Assembly: GCA_015680685.1 (NCBI GenBank)
Contig: MNCI01027140.1
Coordinates: 1 to 64,000, forward strand
DNA: 64,000 nt
From: Gnetum montanum
Lineage: Eukaryota > Streptophyta > Gnetopsida > Gnetales > Gnetaceae
Direction: 5' to 3'
Shown here one piece after another: positions 48,431-60,249 of this stretch. The notes under the pieces are model-generated. The model was not told the DNA's origin and did not search any database. It saw nothing but the letters and a program-made list of their open reading frames with translations. The position numbers were made by a program, and so were the translations under genes. The first letter of the stretch is position 1. Each line of letters opens with the position of its first letter.

Positions 48431-48865
48431 TTGTATGACTTAATCATAGCTTCCACCACATATCATGAGGTGCTAGTTAAAATGTTGACTTCCATCCTTA
48501 TTAGTGAGGACATCCTTGCTAACAAGCAACCCATCCATGTAGTGATGGTTCCTCCCTCACCAAAGGGGAATAAGTCAACACCCCTAGTATTTCATGATAG
48601 TGAAATCAAGGTTAATCCCAAAAATGATGGAGTAACTAAGGCTCCTCTATTCATAACCATACATGTAGGATAGTTTAAAGTGCATCGGGCGCATGTTGAT
48701 GATGGAGCCACAACCAACATCATCCTATGCACCATTGTTGAATGCTTGGGCCTAACTAGCTTGATACAACCTACATCAAATGTAGCTTTCAAATCCTTCA
48801 AAGGATCAAGGGTTGCTATCAAGGGGTCTATCTCCTTGGATTTTGTAGCTCGAGCTCTGTTCTTG
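48431..48865 (+). pseudogene. Element I: protease, truncated in mid-domain
   Basis: LVKMLTSILISEDILANKQP matches A's IVRMLTSISVDASLPAEEEA. HRAHVDDGATTNIILCTIVE matches A's active-site region, and AFKSFKGSRVAIKGSISLDF matches A's VKSFNGARVQVKGTVRIEF. One stop interrupts it at about 48671. The protease stops being recognisable at about 48865, before the expected LGRSWL block, and the sequence passes into the opposite-strand gene of J. This marks a rearrangement or insertion breakpoint. Confidence 0.72.
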
Positions 48866-48869
48866 GGAA

Positions 48870-51195
48870 CCCTCTTGTTAACATGGCAAGGTTGGCATAC
48901 CACAGGTTTGCCAACTCCATGTATTCTGTAAGATCCTGGATCTACGGGTTCTAGTTCTTAATTTCTACCTGGTGGGCAAAGGCATATGTGTCCAATATGC
49001 CCACCAGTTAGTGTGTTGAGCACTGATAGCATTGATGTGGGCCTTGGCCATATGGATCTCCTTCTCAATGATTTGCTTGTACATCCCCACCTGGCCCCAA
49101 AAGTGCTCCTTTAGCTTTTCATGCTGTTTAGCCTCATTTTGCCATATGCTAATTTCGATAGCTGTCTTTTGGCAAATGGCACATACCTCCTCCATTGAGA
49201 GGGTTTGATTTTCCCTGGCTAAATGGCTCATGTCTTGGTTAACTCGGATGAATTTTTCTCACAATTGGTGAAAATGTTCTTCGAGAACATTATTTTTCTT
49301 CTTCACAGAGGTCAACCAAAGGTTGTCAGCAATAAGCTACTTGTTTTCCTATTGTAAGTCCTTGAGTACCTTAGTATGCACATAAGTTTATGCTTGTGCT
49401 GCAGAGGCATCCCAAACAGCCTTCTCTTTTTCTTCTTCCACCTTCTTATTCTCCGTTAGTAGATTGGTTAGTTGCTCAATTTTGAAACTATCCAACTGGT
49501 CTATAGGAACAAATTGCAAAGGGTCCTGTAATGTTACTTGTAGGGCCATGGGCTTTTCTTGCAATTTTTCACCTCCACTTTAGCATGCTCAACCCTCACC
49601 TCTGTCAAGACCAGCTTCCCCTTGGTCGAAATGAGATCTGATTGAATTTCTGTAACATCTTGAGGGATGTCAAACAGGGACATCATTACTTATCCTGTTT
49701 ATAGTAATCAATCAAGTGCATCCTCATGTTTCACAAGAGTCATTGAGGTTTCGGCCAAAGTTTGAGCATCCTGTGCTCCTGTGAAATCTATCGATGGCAT
49801 AATAGGTACATTGAATGATTCTTTAATGTGGTTTGCAACCACTCCTACAGCTCCCGTTGCATCCTGGTGTTGCATGACCACCATTGTGGCCCCTTCACCA
49901 GTTTCTAATTGCACTTGGAAAGATGTAGCATTTTCTAAGATCTTTTGTGACTAAGTACTTTCCCCTCCTCTTGTATGGATGGACACTTCACCCCTTGCAT
50001 GATCCAAAGAAACCATGGGCTATATGGCATTGTCAATGACACGGAAGAGATTTTCATCATCATGACTTCCCCAACTGACCATCTTAGTGATGGCCCTGAG
50101 ATGGCTCATTGACGGTCTATAGTCTTGCGACAATGATGGTTGATCTTGGCATGTGCTAGGCCCTACTTCTTGTTGTTGGCTAGGGCCTGTACTTGGAAGT
50201 TGGCTGGGTCCTACAAGTTGAGTTGCAATTGGCCCTGTCGTCTGTTCTTTTTCTTGTTCTGGTCCTAGCATCTCACCAGTGATTTTCCTTGCAGCTTGTG
50301 GCTTTAACATTTTAGCATATGAAGAATTTTGGGCTTTTTGGAGGACATCATTAGTGTATCCTCTGATACTAGCATGTTGGCATAGCTTCCTGTTAAGGCA
50401 AGGGAAGGGCAATGCCATCTTCCCTTTCTTCCATTCTTCGAACTGCCTTAGGATCTCTGTAAAGTATAGATGAGGTAGGTTGACATTAATCTTTCCCATC
50501 AATACTACACATCCCCTTGCCACATATGTCGAAATCCTTTTTAAGCCCTTCATGGGGAAGAGGTCATACATTCTAATTTTGAAATAGATCCTCTCTTTCG
50601 TCGTCAACTCTCCAAATGTCTTGTCTTTGCCATATGCCCTTTCCAACCAAACTCGTCATGCATCAAGGTCTTAATAGGTAGATAACTGAGCAACCTTTGG
50701 CCCTGTATTTGGAAGGTTTAATACTTCTGAAATGGCCTGAATAGAGAAATCAACTGTCACACCACAAATGTTAACTGTGGTGCCTTGTTCTCTGTTGTGC
50801 CAAAATTGGTACGTTTCCCCTAGGTACTAGGCACCGCTTTTAGAGAGGATAGGCCATAAGGGAGATCCTTTGAGGTGGTCCCTAATAGCCTCAGGAGCAA
50901 ACTCTATGAATGATTCAAAATTTAATTCCATAATCACTGCAATGAATGTGGACCTTTCATGGATTGCTTGAACACAATCCTAGGGCAACATGGGATGTTG
51001 TCCCTGTTTAGGCACTGTAGTAGCTCCTCCTTCTGCCTACCTTGATTGTATAGTAGCAGGGTCTTCTTGGTGAATGCTAAATGATTATTTCTCCTGCTAT
51101 GCATGTTGTCCAGCAGGGACTTGTCCTTCGCCTCTCCTAGGTTGTTTGCTTCCACCTTGTGCAGGACCTTCTTGTTGTCCGCATTTCAGGGCCAT
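48870..51195 (-). pseudogene. Element J: env-position gene, best preserved sense-type homologue of A's antisense gene
   Basis: The start ATG is at 51195 (MALKCGQQEGPAQGG). Next come IRDHLKGSPLWPIL, then VNICGVTVDFSIQAISEVLN (near 50.7 kb), and an open stretch at 50020-50646 with RIYFKIRMYDLFPMKGLKRI and YFTEILRQFEEWKKGKM, followed by a Gly/Pro/Ser/Gln-rich linker. A coiled coil ends with KLKEHFWGQVGMYKQIIEKE and ISAQHTNWWAYW (48965-49231). Domain order matches exons 4-7 of A's antisense gene, without the HAD-like domain. Stops lie near 50.85, 50.66 and elsewhere. It is in the same sense as J's own gag and LTR. No catalytic motif or clear membrane anchor is seen; the viral-envelope idea rests only on position. 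Confidence 0.65.
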
Positions 51196-51667
51196 CTGCA
51201 ATCACACGGGGCCAATCATTAGTAAGGTTTTCTCCAAAGTTAGGTTATACCTTACTAATTACTTTAATTAATTTATTTTATCTCCATGTGATGTTTCCTG
51301 AAAGATTATAATAGTGAGTCCTTTTTACATAAGTGGTTTCCAAATTTAGTTCCCCGGTGTACCTAAAGGGATGAAATTAATTTCGGCACAATTATCCTTA
51401 ATGTTATAACTAATTACCCTTGATAATATCCTTCGGGCAATGACAAATTCCAAAATTTTATGCACTATTCAGCATGTGTCCCTCCCCCACGACTAAGTTG
51501 AACACTCCGAGTTTAAGTAGGTTCAGACGAAATGAAAATCGAAGTACTAGCGAGCAAGATATAGGTATAAAAGCAAGGGTCTCACAATCACAAGTCGTAG
51601 AGAAAAATTTGAAAAACTCCCGCACGTGAATAGTTGAAAATGATGATAAGTGGTGTGGGGGATCACA

Positions 51668-51740
51668 TATTTATAGGTTTATGCGACGCAATATCGCGTC
51701 GGCCATGATATCGCGTACACGATATCTTGTATGCGATATT
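51668..51740 (-). promoter_or_regulatory. Internal promoter of the J env-position gene with a GATATC array
   Basis: Minus-strand TATA box TATAAATA at 51668-51675, about 475 nt upstream of the gene's ATG. Immediately upstream are AATATC (51690), GATATC (51707), GATATC (51721) and GATATT (51735), several in CGCGATAT context. The LTR of the same element carries GATATC at 55956 and 55970 beside its TATA box. Confidence 0.55.
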
Positions 51741-51779
51741 GTGGCCTATCGATGTTTAGGCCTGAGGGAAAAATACCAA

Positions 51780-53090
51780 ATTTTGAAGTAGAGTTCGATG
51801 GTAATTTAGTTAGTTTTGAAGGCATGAATAATGATATGTGGATGGAATTGAGCAATAAGGCCTCAGGTGGTAAGTGAGAGAAAAAGGCCATGTGATGGTT
51901 CATAGGAACATTGAAATTCGGAGGGATAGTAGTAGGGAAAAGAATATCATGGAAAATACATTGAGGGTAATAAATGATGTGTGAGAGCTATTTGATGAGT
52001 GAAAATTACAAAATATTACACAAGTGGATCCTTCCCAAAGCAAGTTCCAACCTATAATGCCCTTGTGTAACCACACTAAAAAGTGTCCATGGGCACTAAA
52101 AGGGTTAAATGTAATCCACACTGGTTCCACAAAACACACACATGTAAGTATCACCGGAATGGGGTAAGAATTCTATGCTATATGAGACACAAGCAACAAT
52201 TACAAGAATAGTGAGATGAGATGGACAATAGAAGGGATTGTAGAGATGGGGGCATGAGGTGATTGACCCAAGGCATAGTGAATCCTACATGTAAAGCATG
52301 ATTAGTGTGTCATTAACCCATCGTTCCAAGATCAGGACCAAGTCCATTCCTCTAATCAGTGACACCACATTGTTTCATCCCATGATGAAAGACTATGAGA
52401 GTACTAGAACAACAAGGCATACGATCACTTGGCATTTTGTTCAAGGGAGAAGTGATTTTTGCTTTGTGGCACTTCCTTTGTTTTTGTTTTTCAATTGCTG
52501 AATCCAAAGAAGCCACCAACCTTCAAGCATGGGTGCATGTATTTCCAGTGGGACCCCCTAGAAAAACATTGGATTTTTTAGTGCCCTTTTGATTACTCTT
52601 ACTCCCATTTTTCATTAGATCTACAAGGATCTTAGTACAACCATGTTGCATGATAACTCTCATAGACGTCACCAAAGAGAATCCACAGGTCTCCTTGATG
52701 TCACACCCTAATCATTCCCTCTTAGTCCATCCTTCTTCATTCTGGGTACAATGAACACAAAATTAATTTTAGATTTCAAGGATGTTAAGAATATAACTGT
52801 ACCCTCGAACAGAACCTCTTATTTGTAGAGTGGATGAGTGGGTGTAATGGGCTCACTGTCCAAATAATTAATCACTCAAGACTCGATAACATAGAACACA
52901 CCTCAACCAATGAGCCACATGAGTGTTTTATTCATAGATGAGATTACTTATAAAAAGATAAAAAGACAATAAGATAAAACAAGAAATTGAAAAATGAAAA
53001 ACTGGAAAACAAAAAGTTGTAAAATTAAAGAAAATGAAAAATGTTTATTAATCTTGCTTGTTATTAAAATGGGGGATACCCACCATAACT
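51780..53090 (-). repeat. Pre-env block, copy 2 (element J)
   Basis: Collinear with 38900-40130 and 57830-58658. Shared words include ACACAAGTGGATCCTTCCC (52.02 kb; ATACAAGTGGATCATCTCC at 58.02 kb), TCCTACATGTAAAGCATGATT (52.28 kb; also 58.25 kb) and GCATGGGTGCATGTATTTCC (52.53 kb). No frame survives. It joins directly to gag at about 53.09 kb, without protease, RT or integrase between. Confidence 0.55.
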
Positions 53091-53096
53091 AAATGG

Positions 53097-55049
53097 TTAA
53101 AGATGACAAGGATTAATAAATGAAAGATGAGGATCCTTGCATATTGGAAGTATTGAAACTTGTTCATACTTACCCCATTGGGGTTCACACACCTGATTAT
53201 AGTAAGCATAGTGGGGCAATTTATAAGATGTAGTTTCTAGATAATGAGTTGACCCACTATGATAATTGATACCATAAGATGGTATGCAAGGATTAGGATG
53301 TTGCCCCCCATGGCTATGTTCATTGGGCTGTATGGTTGTCAAAGTGTTAATTGATGGCCCTGATGAAGTGACATGAGGCGTTGGGTTTGAAGAGAAGGGT
53401 GCACCATAGTGTTGGACTTGTGCTGAGTTGGAGAATGTAGTGGCCTTGGAATTGTGTTGTCCCTTCCTATGGTCATTTCTAAAGAAGGGATGACTTCGAT
53501 GTTGCTAAGGTCTCTCATTGCTGTTGGCAATAGTAGCACAAGTAATGTTTGTGGGTTGTTGCTATGGTGAAGACACCTTAGGAACAATTGGTGGCAATGT
53601 AGAAGGAGGGAAAGGAAGAGAATGTTGAAAATTAGAAGAAGTGTGAGGTACACAAGGTAGTGGTTGTGTTGAGGACATGGGCTGATAGTATTGAGGAGAA
53701 TGGTAATGCGGTGAGATAGAGTATGTTGACCCAGTTGGGGAAATAGGATGTTGAACTAGATAAGCATTTAAATTTAGGTGATATGAAGGGTGTCTCCAAT
53801 TTAGGGGTGGCTTCCCCCACGACTAGGATTGTTGTCACTGTGATCAAACACAGTGTTTCTGTATGAACTTTGGGTGTAACGTGTTTTCCCAATGCTCATA
53901 TAAATTCTAAAGGATTGGGCATTGGCCCTTGGGGTGATCGTACACGCAAATGTTGCATTCATACGTATGATTGGTAGTTGAGCTCTTATTTTCTTCATCC
54001 CTTCTTCCTGATTGTTTAATGATATTTTTTCCTACTTCTTAGGTTGTCAAAACTCTATCTCCAATAATATTGATATATTCTCCACACTTTTTATGCGTCC
54101 ATTCCAACATCTTATTGATCTTTGCCTTGACTTCCTCTAATGATTGTTGTACCGACAAAGATGGTTCTTTCCCCTTGTGATAGGTTGATTTCTCCTTTTT
54201 ATGATCATGGACCTTTGTTAAGTTGAGATTTTGGTCCTGTTGATGTTTTTCAACACTCTCCCATCTAGCCATTTCTCCTTCCTCTTTTGCTACCCGCTTA
54301 ATAAGCTCTTGGAATTGATGGGTTTGTAGTTCATATAGTTGACCTTGGGCATACATCCCTAGGGTCTCTCTTGTTTCATCACATAGCCCATCAATGATAT
54401 GGTACATTAGCCTTTCCTCGGAGAACTCATGGCTTGGAAAGTTGTTTAATAGTGCATAATATCTTTCTAAGGCCATGTCCAAGGGTTCATGTTGTGCTTG
54501 TTTCCACTCTTGGATTTGTTTCCTCAAGGCCGACACTCTTGTGTAGCTTTGATATCTTTCATTAAAAAGTTTTACCATTGTTGGCCAATGTCTTATTGAA
54601 TTTGGTTTTAACAATTTATATCATACTTTTTCTTGGCCAATGAGTGTGATAGGAAAGAGCTTGAGTTTTTTCCAACCATTATCAATGTTGTTCCATGTAC
54701 AGACATCGTAGAAGGCTCACAAATGTTGTTGTGGATCTAAGTCATAGCCTCCTAAAAAATTGGGAAAGTTGTTTAAATCAAGCCTGGGTAGGTGGCTCTC
54801 TTTACGATGCCTATGGGAGATTCGAACAACCTCTTGTATTTGTGTTAGGCTTATAGTGGCCAATAGGGGTTCATCGTCATCGGGTAAGTTATGCTTTTGT
54901 GCATTGGAATGATGTTGCTTTCGTTTATGTTTATAAGAAACCCCCACTTCAGGTTTCGTACTCCAATCCTCATTGTCATATAATTTGTTGGTTCTCCAAT
55001 GAATTTCCTCACTAGGTGTGGCATTATCGTAGTCTTTTAGGAGAGGCAT
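53097..55049 (-). pseudogene. Element J: gag, moderately preserved
   Basis: Start at 55049 (MPLLKDYDNATPSEEIHWRT). QEVVRISHRHRKESHLPRLD and LNNFPNFLGGYDLDPQQHL follow. A 191-codon open stretch at 54039-54614 reads MVKLFNERYQSYTRVSALRK, EERLMYHIIDGLCDETRETL and LIKRVAKEEGEMARWESVEK. A His/Pro/Ser-rich tail runs to about 53.1 kb. It is the closest relative in the window of the gag in B, and B resumes at 13258 where this copy reads CCCACTATGA at 53253. Confidence 0.75.
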
Positions 55050-55170
55050 GGTTGTGAATTCGTGTGTGAATCTATATGTGACTTTTCGTAATTATTTCTT
55101 TCTAAAGATATATCATTAATTCCTATACAGCGACCTTGTATGATATAACTAATCTAGATAACTAGCACTG

Positions 55171-55189
55171 TCCTTAACAACGGTGCCAA
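55171..55189 (-). promoter_or_regulatory. Primer-binding site of element J
   Basis: The minus strand reads TTGGCACCGTTGTTAAGGA directly after the LTR, the closest in the window to the Athila/Calypso-type TGGCGCCGTTGCCGGGG site. Confidence 0.6.
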
Positions 55190-56002
55190 TGATGAGTGGC
55201 GAGGTACCCCTACACTCAACCATATAAATACGAGCATTTCACGCATGATCTGGTTAAACTCCATAGACGGACTAGTTGTGGTATCTAGACAGTTATTCTA
55301 AATTCGCAGTTTGTTTTCTTCCCACCTGGACTAGTGTTAACTTTGTCACGTATGGTTTAGTCCAGAGTCAGGTGTATGATGTGTTCCTATACTAATGCTA
55401 CTACTAAAGATAATGGAAAATAATATTAACTAAGTTAAGAGAGAGTGTGTGAGAGGGAATCTAAGCTAGCCTAAGTGCGATGAGTATCTGTTCCTCAATC
55501 ATTCGTACACATCTTGGACTTCATGCACAACTACCACTGGGATTACCAAGTGTAGATCCTAAGTACACTACTGGGTTACCAAGTAGTCACACTTAGATGC
55601 TCGTGATTAAGTCGTACTCATTCTGTGTTTAGTAGGAGTTTAGGGTAGGAAGATATTAACTAAGAAAGTAGTAAATAACAATTAAATAATTAATTAAGCT
55701 AAGTAAATGCTGCAATGATGAAGTAATCTTGATCTTTATTTCTAGTCATGTGTGTGTCCAAGTACGTCACACTCAAATAAGGATGCCGTACAATTACAAT
55801 CACCACATTGTGGGCATACACTGGGAGAGAAGGGTTGAGAGATGTAAAAAGAAACTTTAATCTAACAACTCTAACTACTAACTTAATAAAATTCCTATAA
55901 GATCTATCTACCTCTTATTTATAGATGAGGAGATAGGCTACAATATCATGTATGCGATATCACATATGCGATATCGCTGTCAACTAAAATGGTGACTCAA
56001 CA
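55190..56002 (-). repeat. 5' LTR of element J (about 813 bp)
   Basis: The plus-strand left end is TGATGAGTGGCGAGG; the right end ACTCAACA is aligned with the TTCATCA end of B. The minus-strand TATA box TATAAATA is at 55916-55923. AATATC (55942) and GATATC (55956 and 55970) lie just upstream, spaced by TATGC words. Confidence 0.68.
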
Positions 56003-57218
56003 ACCTTATTACCCAAGTGAGAAAAGCCACCTAGTATCTATATTTTGGCTTGCAGGTGTCAAAATGCCTTTTGGAATGCCAAAAATGGTGATTTGATGGG
56101 TTTTATGGGGGGTATACATTTTTCTACGTTGGAAACACTTATAGGAGGGTAAATCTCACCTAGCCTTAGCATGGGGGAGTGGAGGATGTCTCCTTAGCTT
56201 GGAACCTTTTTCCCTACTGTAGAAACTACATGCCCCTAGCATGGAAGCCACAAAAGCTAGATTTCAACACTCCATGCACTCCAACATTGACTAACCACTA
56301 GAGAAAGGATGGCAAAAGACTTGGTATGGAACATTTATCTTCATCATAGAAGGTGTACCCCTATTACTATTTATAGTAAATGGAATGGCCATGGGGAGAA
56401 GGCACTTACTATATATGGTAACCCCCCAAATTTGGGCATCCATCTCACCTGTACAAGGTAGAAATTTGCAGCAATTTGGCAGCCAATTTACAGCCAAATC
56501 ATAGCCATTTTGCAGCCCCATTCATGGCCTAGAAACTATAAAAAGTAGCCTCAAACACCATTTATAGGTTCAACATTTTTTGAAGGTTCAACAATATGCC
56601 ACAATCAGCAACTTTTGGTTCTCACAATCTTCGTAATTCCACACTTGGACATTCTCAAGCACTAAAGAGCCCTTGAAATCTCCCATGTTTGGATACTATT
56701 GAATCCCAATGTCGAAGCATTATAGCCTTGAGACTTGTGAACTTTTGGTGTTAAGGCTACATTTCTGGGACTCCCAACCCTTAGTGTGGAGCAATATGAT
56801 AGCCAAAAATTTCACTTTTCTCACCCCTTAGCTGTAACCCAAATTGTAGATCTACAATTTGCAATAGAGGAGATTTAAATGCATCCATAGTAGCTTGGTA
56901 TCTAGACCATGGAGCAGATCACATCGGCTTCAACGAGCCTTGAACTCCTACCTCATTGAATCATTCTTTTCTCTTTCATGGGCATTTCTTGTACACATTT
57001 CTAGAACTTTGCCTTTATTATTTTAATAAATTTTTTAAGTTCCATTTTTGGTGCATTTTTCATTTTACAAATCTATTATTTTTCGTTATTAGTTGCATCA
57101 TTCATTTTGCATTCTATAAGTCCCTGGGTGATCTGCCAAATCGTCAAAGGCCCTCAAGATTTGGGTTGAGGCTACTACCTCAGGACTTTTGATTATCCAA
57201 CAATCAATTTTTTTGGTT
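56003..57218 (+). repeat. Element K: Ogre-like LTR cut by J
   Basis: The left part (TCTATATTTTGGCTT near 56.04 kb) matches the LTR of C on the opposite strand. The right part (from 56890) matches 44270-44618 in I. A plus-strand TATA box ACTATAAAAAG is near 56537. The first bases of the LTR are missing because J inserted at 56002. The right end is probably TTGGTTGCAACA. Confidence 0.5.
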
Positions 57219-57829
57219 GCAACATAAAATAACAAAAAAGTGAAAAAGAAGAAAGAAAAGAATGCTTTATTCATATGGAATAAAGTATCTGGATCATGCT
57301 TTGAGAGTGTTCCCTGGGATTTTCTTTCTTTGTCATCTATCCCTTAGAGGAAATCCAAAACTACCTCCATGGTTAGGCCTATCATTGGCCAGAAGGGATG
57401 GCTAGTCGACTTTCTATCTTGTTTTACTTGGCATCCATGAGTTATCTTTGTCAACTTCACCACTCCATGCTAGCTTGACCTTTAAGCCTGCGTATAAATG
57501 CCTTAGGTCAAATCCCCAAAGATTACCTCAAGAGAAAATTTTGTTATTACAATGCATCCTTTTGGATCTCAATTACAACTACCCTCTTAGATCTTGTTAT
57601 GATAATTATAACACTTGTTATGAAGAGGCACCATCTTTGTTATGTAGCAACATTATTTGGGAATGGGGATGTGACATCATAGCTAAGATATCACTAGTTA
57701 AAAATTTTCATTTTTTCTTGTTGTATGACCAAAATGTTGCTATTATCTAATATTCTAAGGGTTTCAAGGCTTCTTGAGGAATGCTAAACTAGAGGATATG
57801 TCTTTTCTATGGCTAGGATAATTGAAAGT
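57219..57829. other. Unassigned spacer right of K
   Basis: A 100-codon plus-strand frame at 57448-57750 has no recognisable domain. I do not call it a gene. The start of the spacer is A/G-rich. Confidence 0.35.
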
Positions 57830-58658
57830 AATCAAACTGGTGGTATTACGATTCATATTTAGTTTAAAATTAAGAAGTTAATGGGAAATTCATGCTATGA
57901 CAAAAAAATTTCACAATATATTGAATAGAAATGTGGGTTGCAAAAATGCAAAAAATAGATGATCTATTTATGATGTTTAGGATAATGCAATATTGGTTTT
58001 TGGACATGATCCTTAAGAATTATACAAGTGGATCATCTCCAAAGAAGACTTCTTCCCTTAATGTCCCTAATTAACAACTCCTATAAGCTTTTTTATGAAC
58101 TTAAGGAATTGTATATGGATCATTTTTCTATTTCAAAACATACATATAACTATTGTATTTGAAATCTTGTACTATACTACAAAAAGCTATCAAATAAAGG
58201 TAGAAAGAACTATAGAATTGGAACTTGAAGTGCCTTACCATGTTTGTAATGCATCCTACATGTAGAGCATGATTAAAATTATCAATCATACATATTCATT
58301 ATGATTTTAAACTGAAAAGCTAGTATGTTATGTAATTTCCTTTTAGCATGTCATGTAATTGAAGGATCAAAAAGTGAGGTATGCAATTTGTTTTCATTAG
58401 AGGCTGAAAGACAAATTAATGTTATGTATTAAAAAATTAATTGATGGATGGATATACATATTTATGATCATAATTCATCATTTTTTATTTATTTTTTTAT
58501 TTTTATGATAGGAAAATAAATTTTCATTTATCCTAAGTCTGATAACGATTATTTCCTATAAATTTAAAGGTCATATCATGTTGTAAAATGTTTGATTTTT
58601 CAACAATAAATAATTTTTATGAATATACTTAACAACTTTTATCATCTTTTATACTTTC
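57830..58658 (-). repeat. Pre-env block, copy 3
   Basis: Collinear with 38900-40130 and 51780-53090 (for example TGCCTTACCATGTTTGTAAT and AGAGCATGATT near 58.23-58.28 kb). It stops where the LTR of M starts. The parent element is not identified. Confidence 0.45.
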
Positions 58659-59533
58659 TAATAAGTAGTAGAGAATTTGAACACTCAACCATACAAGTCA
58701 CAAATATTCACACACAACCAAATTATAATATGTAGATGGAAAATGTAAGTATACTACTAAGTTGATAATGAGTTTGTGATCGTTATCTTCTTATTTGGAG
58801 TTAGCAAAGTATGAAACATATGGTTTAGCTCTCAGTGAGGTATATGATGAAATGATATTTTTTGGCTCTATGTGTGCGAAGGAAAAATATGATGAAGATT
58901 ATGAATTCTATTACAATAGATAACAAGAATGAAAAGTTGTTCTAGCATATTAGTGATATACATCTAGTACTAACTTACTAGACACATCTTAGGCTAGTGT
59001 AATTGTTACTAGGATTATTAAGTAACTTTCCCACTAAGTGAATCATATAACGTCACTAATGGATTACTAAAAAATTACACTTTATGCTTGAAGCCAGTCA
59101 TACTTATTCTGCAGTAGTAATGAATAGAGAAATGATAAACAACATAAGAAATGTAAAATGACAAAGTAAAAGTAAATGATGTTAGAAAGTAAATCTATTC
59201 TATGTAAGATGCTACAAAGATGGAGAACAATCTCAATCTATGTTATTTTTTTTGAATTGCATCCAGGAACATTCACTTGAATAAAGATTTTGTATAGCTA
59301 TAATTCATCACACTATAGGAATTTACAACTAACTCTAACTTTAAGAAAATGAACTACCGAATTTTTGTTAAGTTTTAGCAAAAACTTATGATTTAACATG
59401 ATGGTGGACTCACATTTATAGGCATAACCATGGTCCACTATGTCATATCTTTGACATCATATATTGAGCTATGATATCACATCTTAATATTGTAGATATA
59501 ATATGATCATCCTTATCATCAAAGGTTTTATCA
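58659..59533 (-). repeat. 3' LTR of element M (about 875 bp)
   Basis: The left end TAATAAGTAG is a decayed TGATGAGTGG (three G-to-A changes). The right end TTTTATCA is followed by TATCCTCATAACTAACTAAA, the inverted pre-LTR end also seen in F and E, so this is a 3' LTR of a minus-strand element. A minus-strand TATAAATG box is near 59414, with GATATC at 59473. Confidence 0.6.
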
Positions 59534-60249
59534 TATCCTCATAACTAACTAAAAACTTATCCTCAAGTACAAAAAAGAAGAAGGATAAAGTCATTACCAA
59601 CTTGTGGGGTTTCATTAACTCAATAGCATTACATATATACATGGATAACTATTGAATATGAATACTACATCTTTGTTTAAGTGGTGTTACAAAATTATCA
59701 TGTGGTTCATGATTAATACATGAAAACCTTATGAAAAAAACATAACATAACAAAACATATCAAAATAAAATCTCTATGTAATCTTTTAAGATCCTAGTGG
59801 TGGCGGCTCCTGCATCAACTTCTTTCCTTTAGTGTCTGTATTCTTGAATTTATATGTATTTCATAGCACTCTTAGCTTTTCTTCTTTAGTCCTACGAACA
59901 TGTATAGTCCATGCCAACTTGACAATGTTTTCTAGTATTCGTACTTCCTATGGACATTATAGTTATAGAAATAGTTGATTGTCTTATATATATAATGCTA
60001 CAAACTATGTTCTTTCCATCTCAAAAGCTTTGAACATCTTTCATAATTCTTGATAATATATTATTCTTTTGGATAGATTTACTATAATATCTTCTTGGTC
60101 TCTAACTTGATTTAACTACATGAGGTTTTTAGTTTCCAACATGATGTTTTTTCTTTGCATCCTTTCTATTTGCAAACTCTCTTTTCTAAATAGAATACAT
60201 AGTAGCCAATTGTTACTCTAATACTATTTTGGATCTACCCATTATTAAT

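Noticed and set aside
48870-51195. True viral envelope protein
   Set aside because: Only the position suggests it. I see no signal peptide, furin-like site or convincing membrane anchor; the readable parts are a soluble-looking domain and a coiled coil.
57448-57750. Possible 100-codon gene
   Set aside because: No domain, no start or promoter context, and surrounded by repeat remnants.
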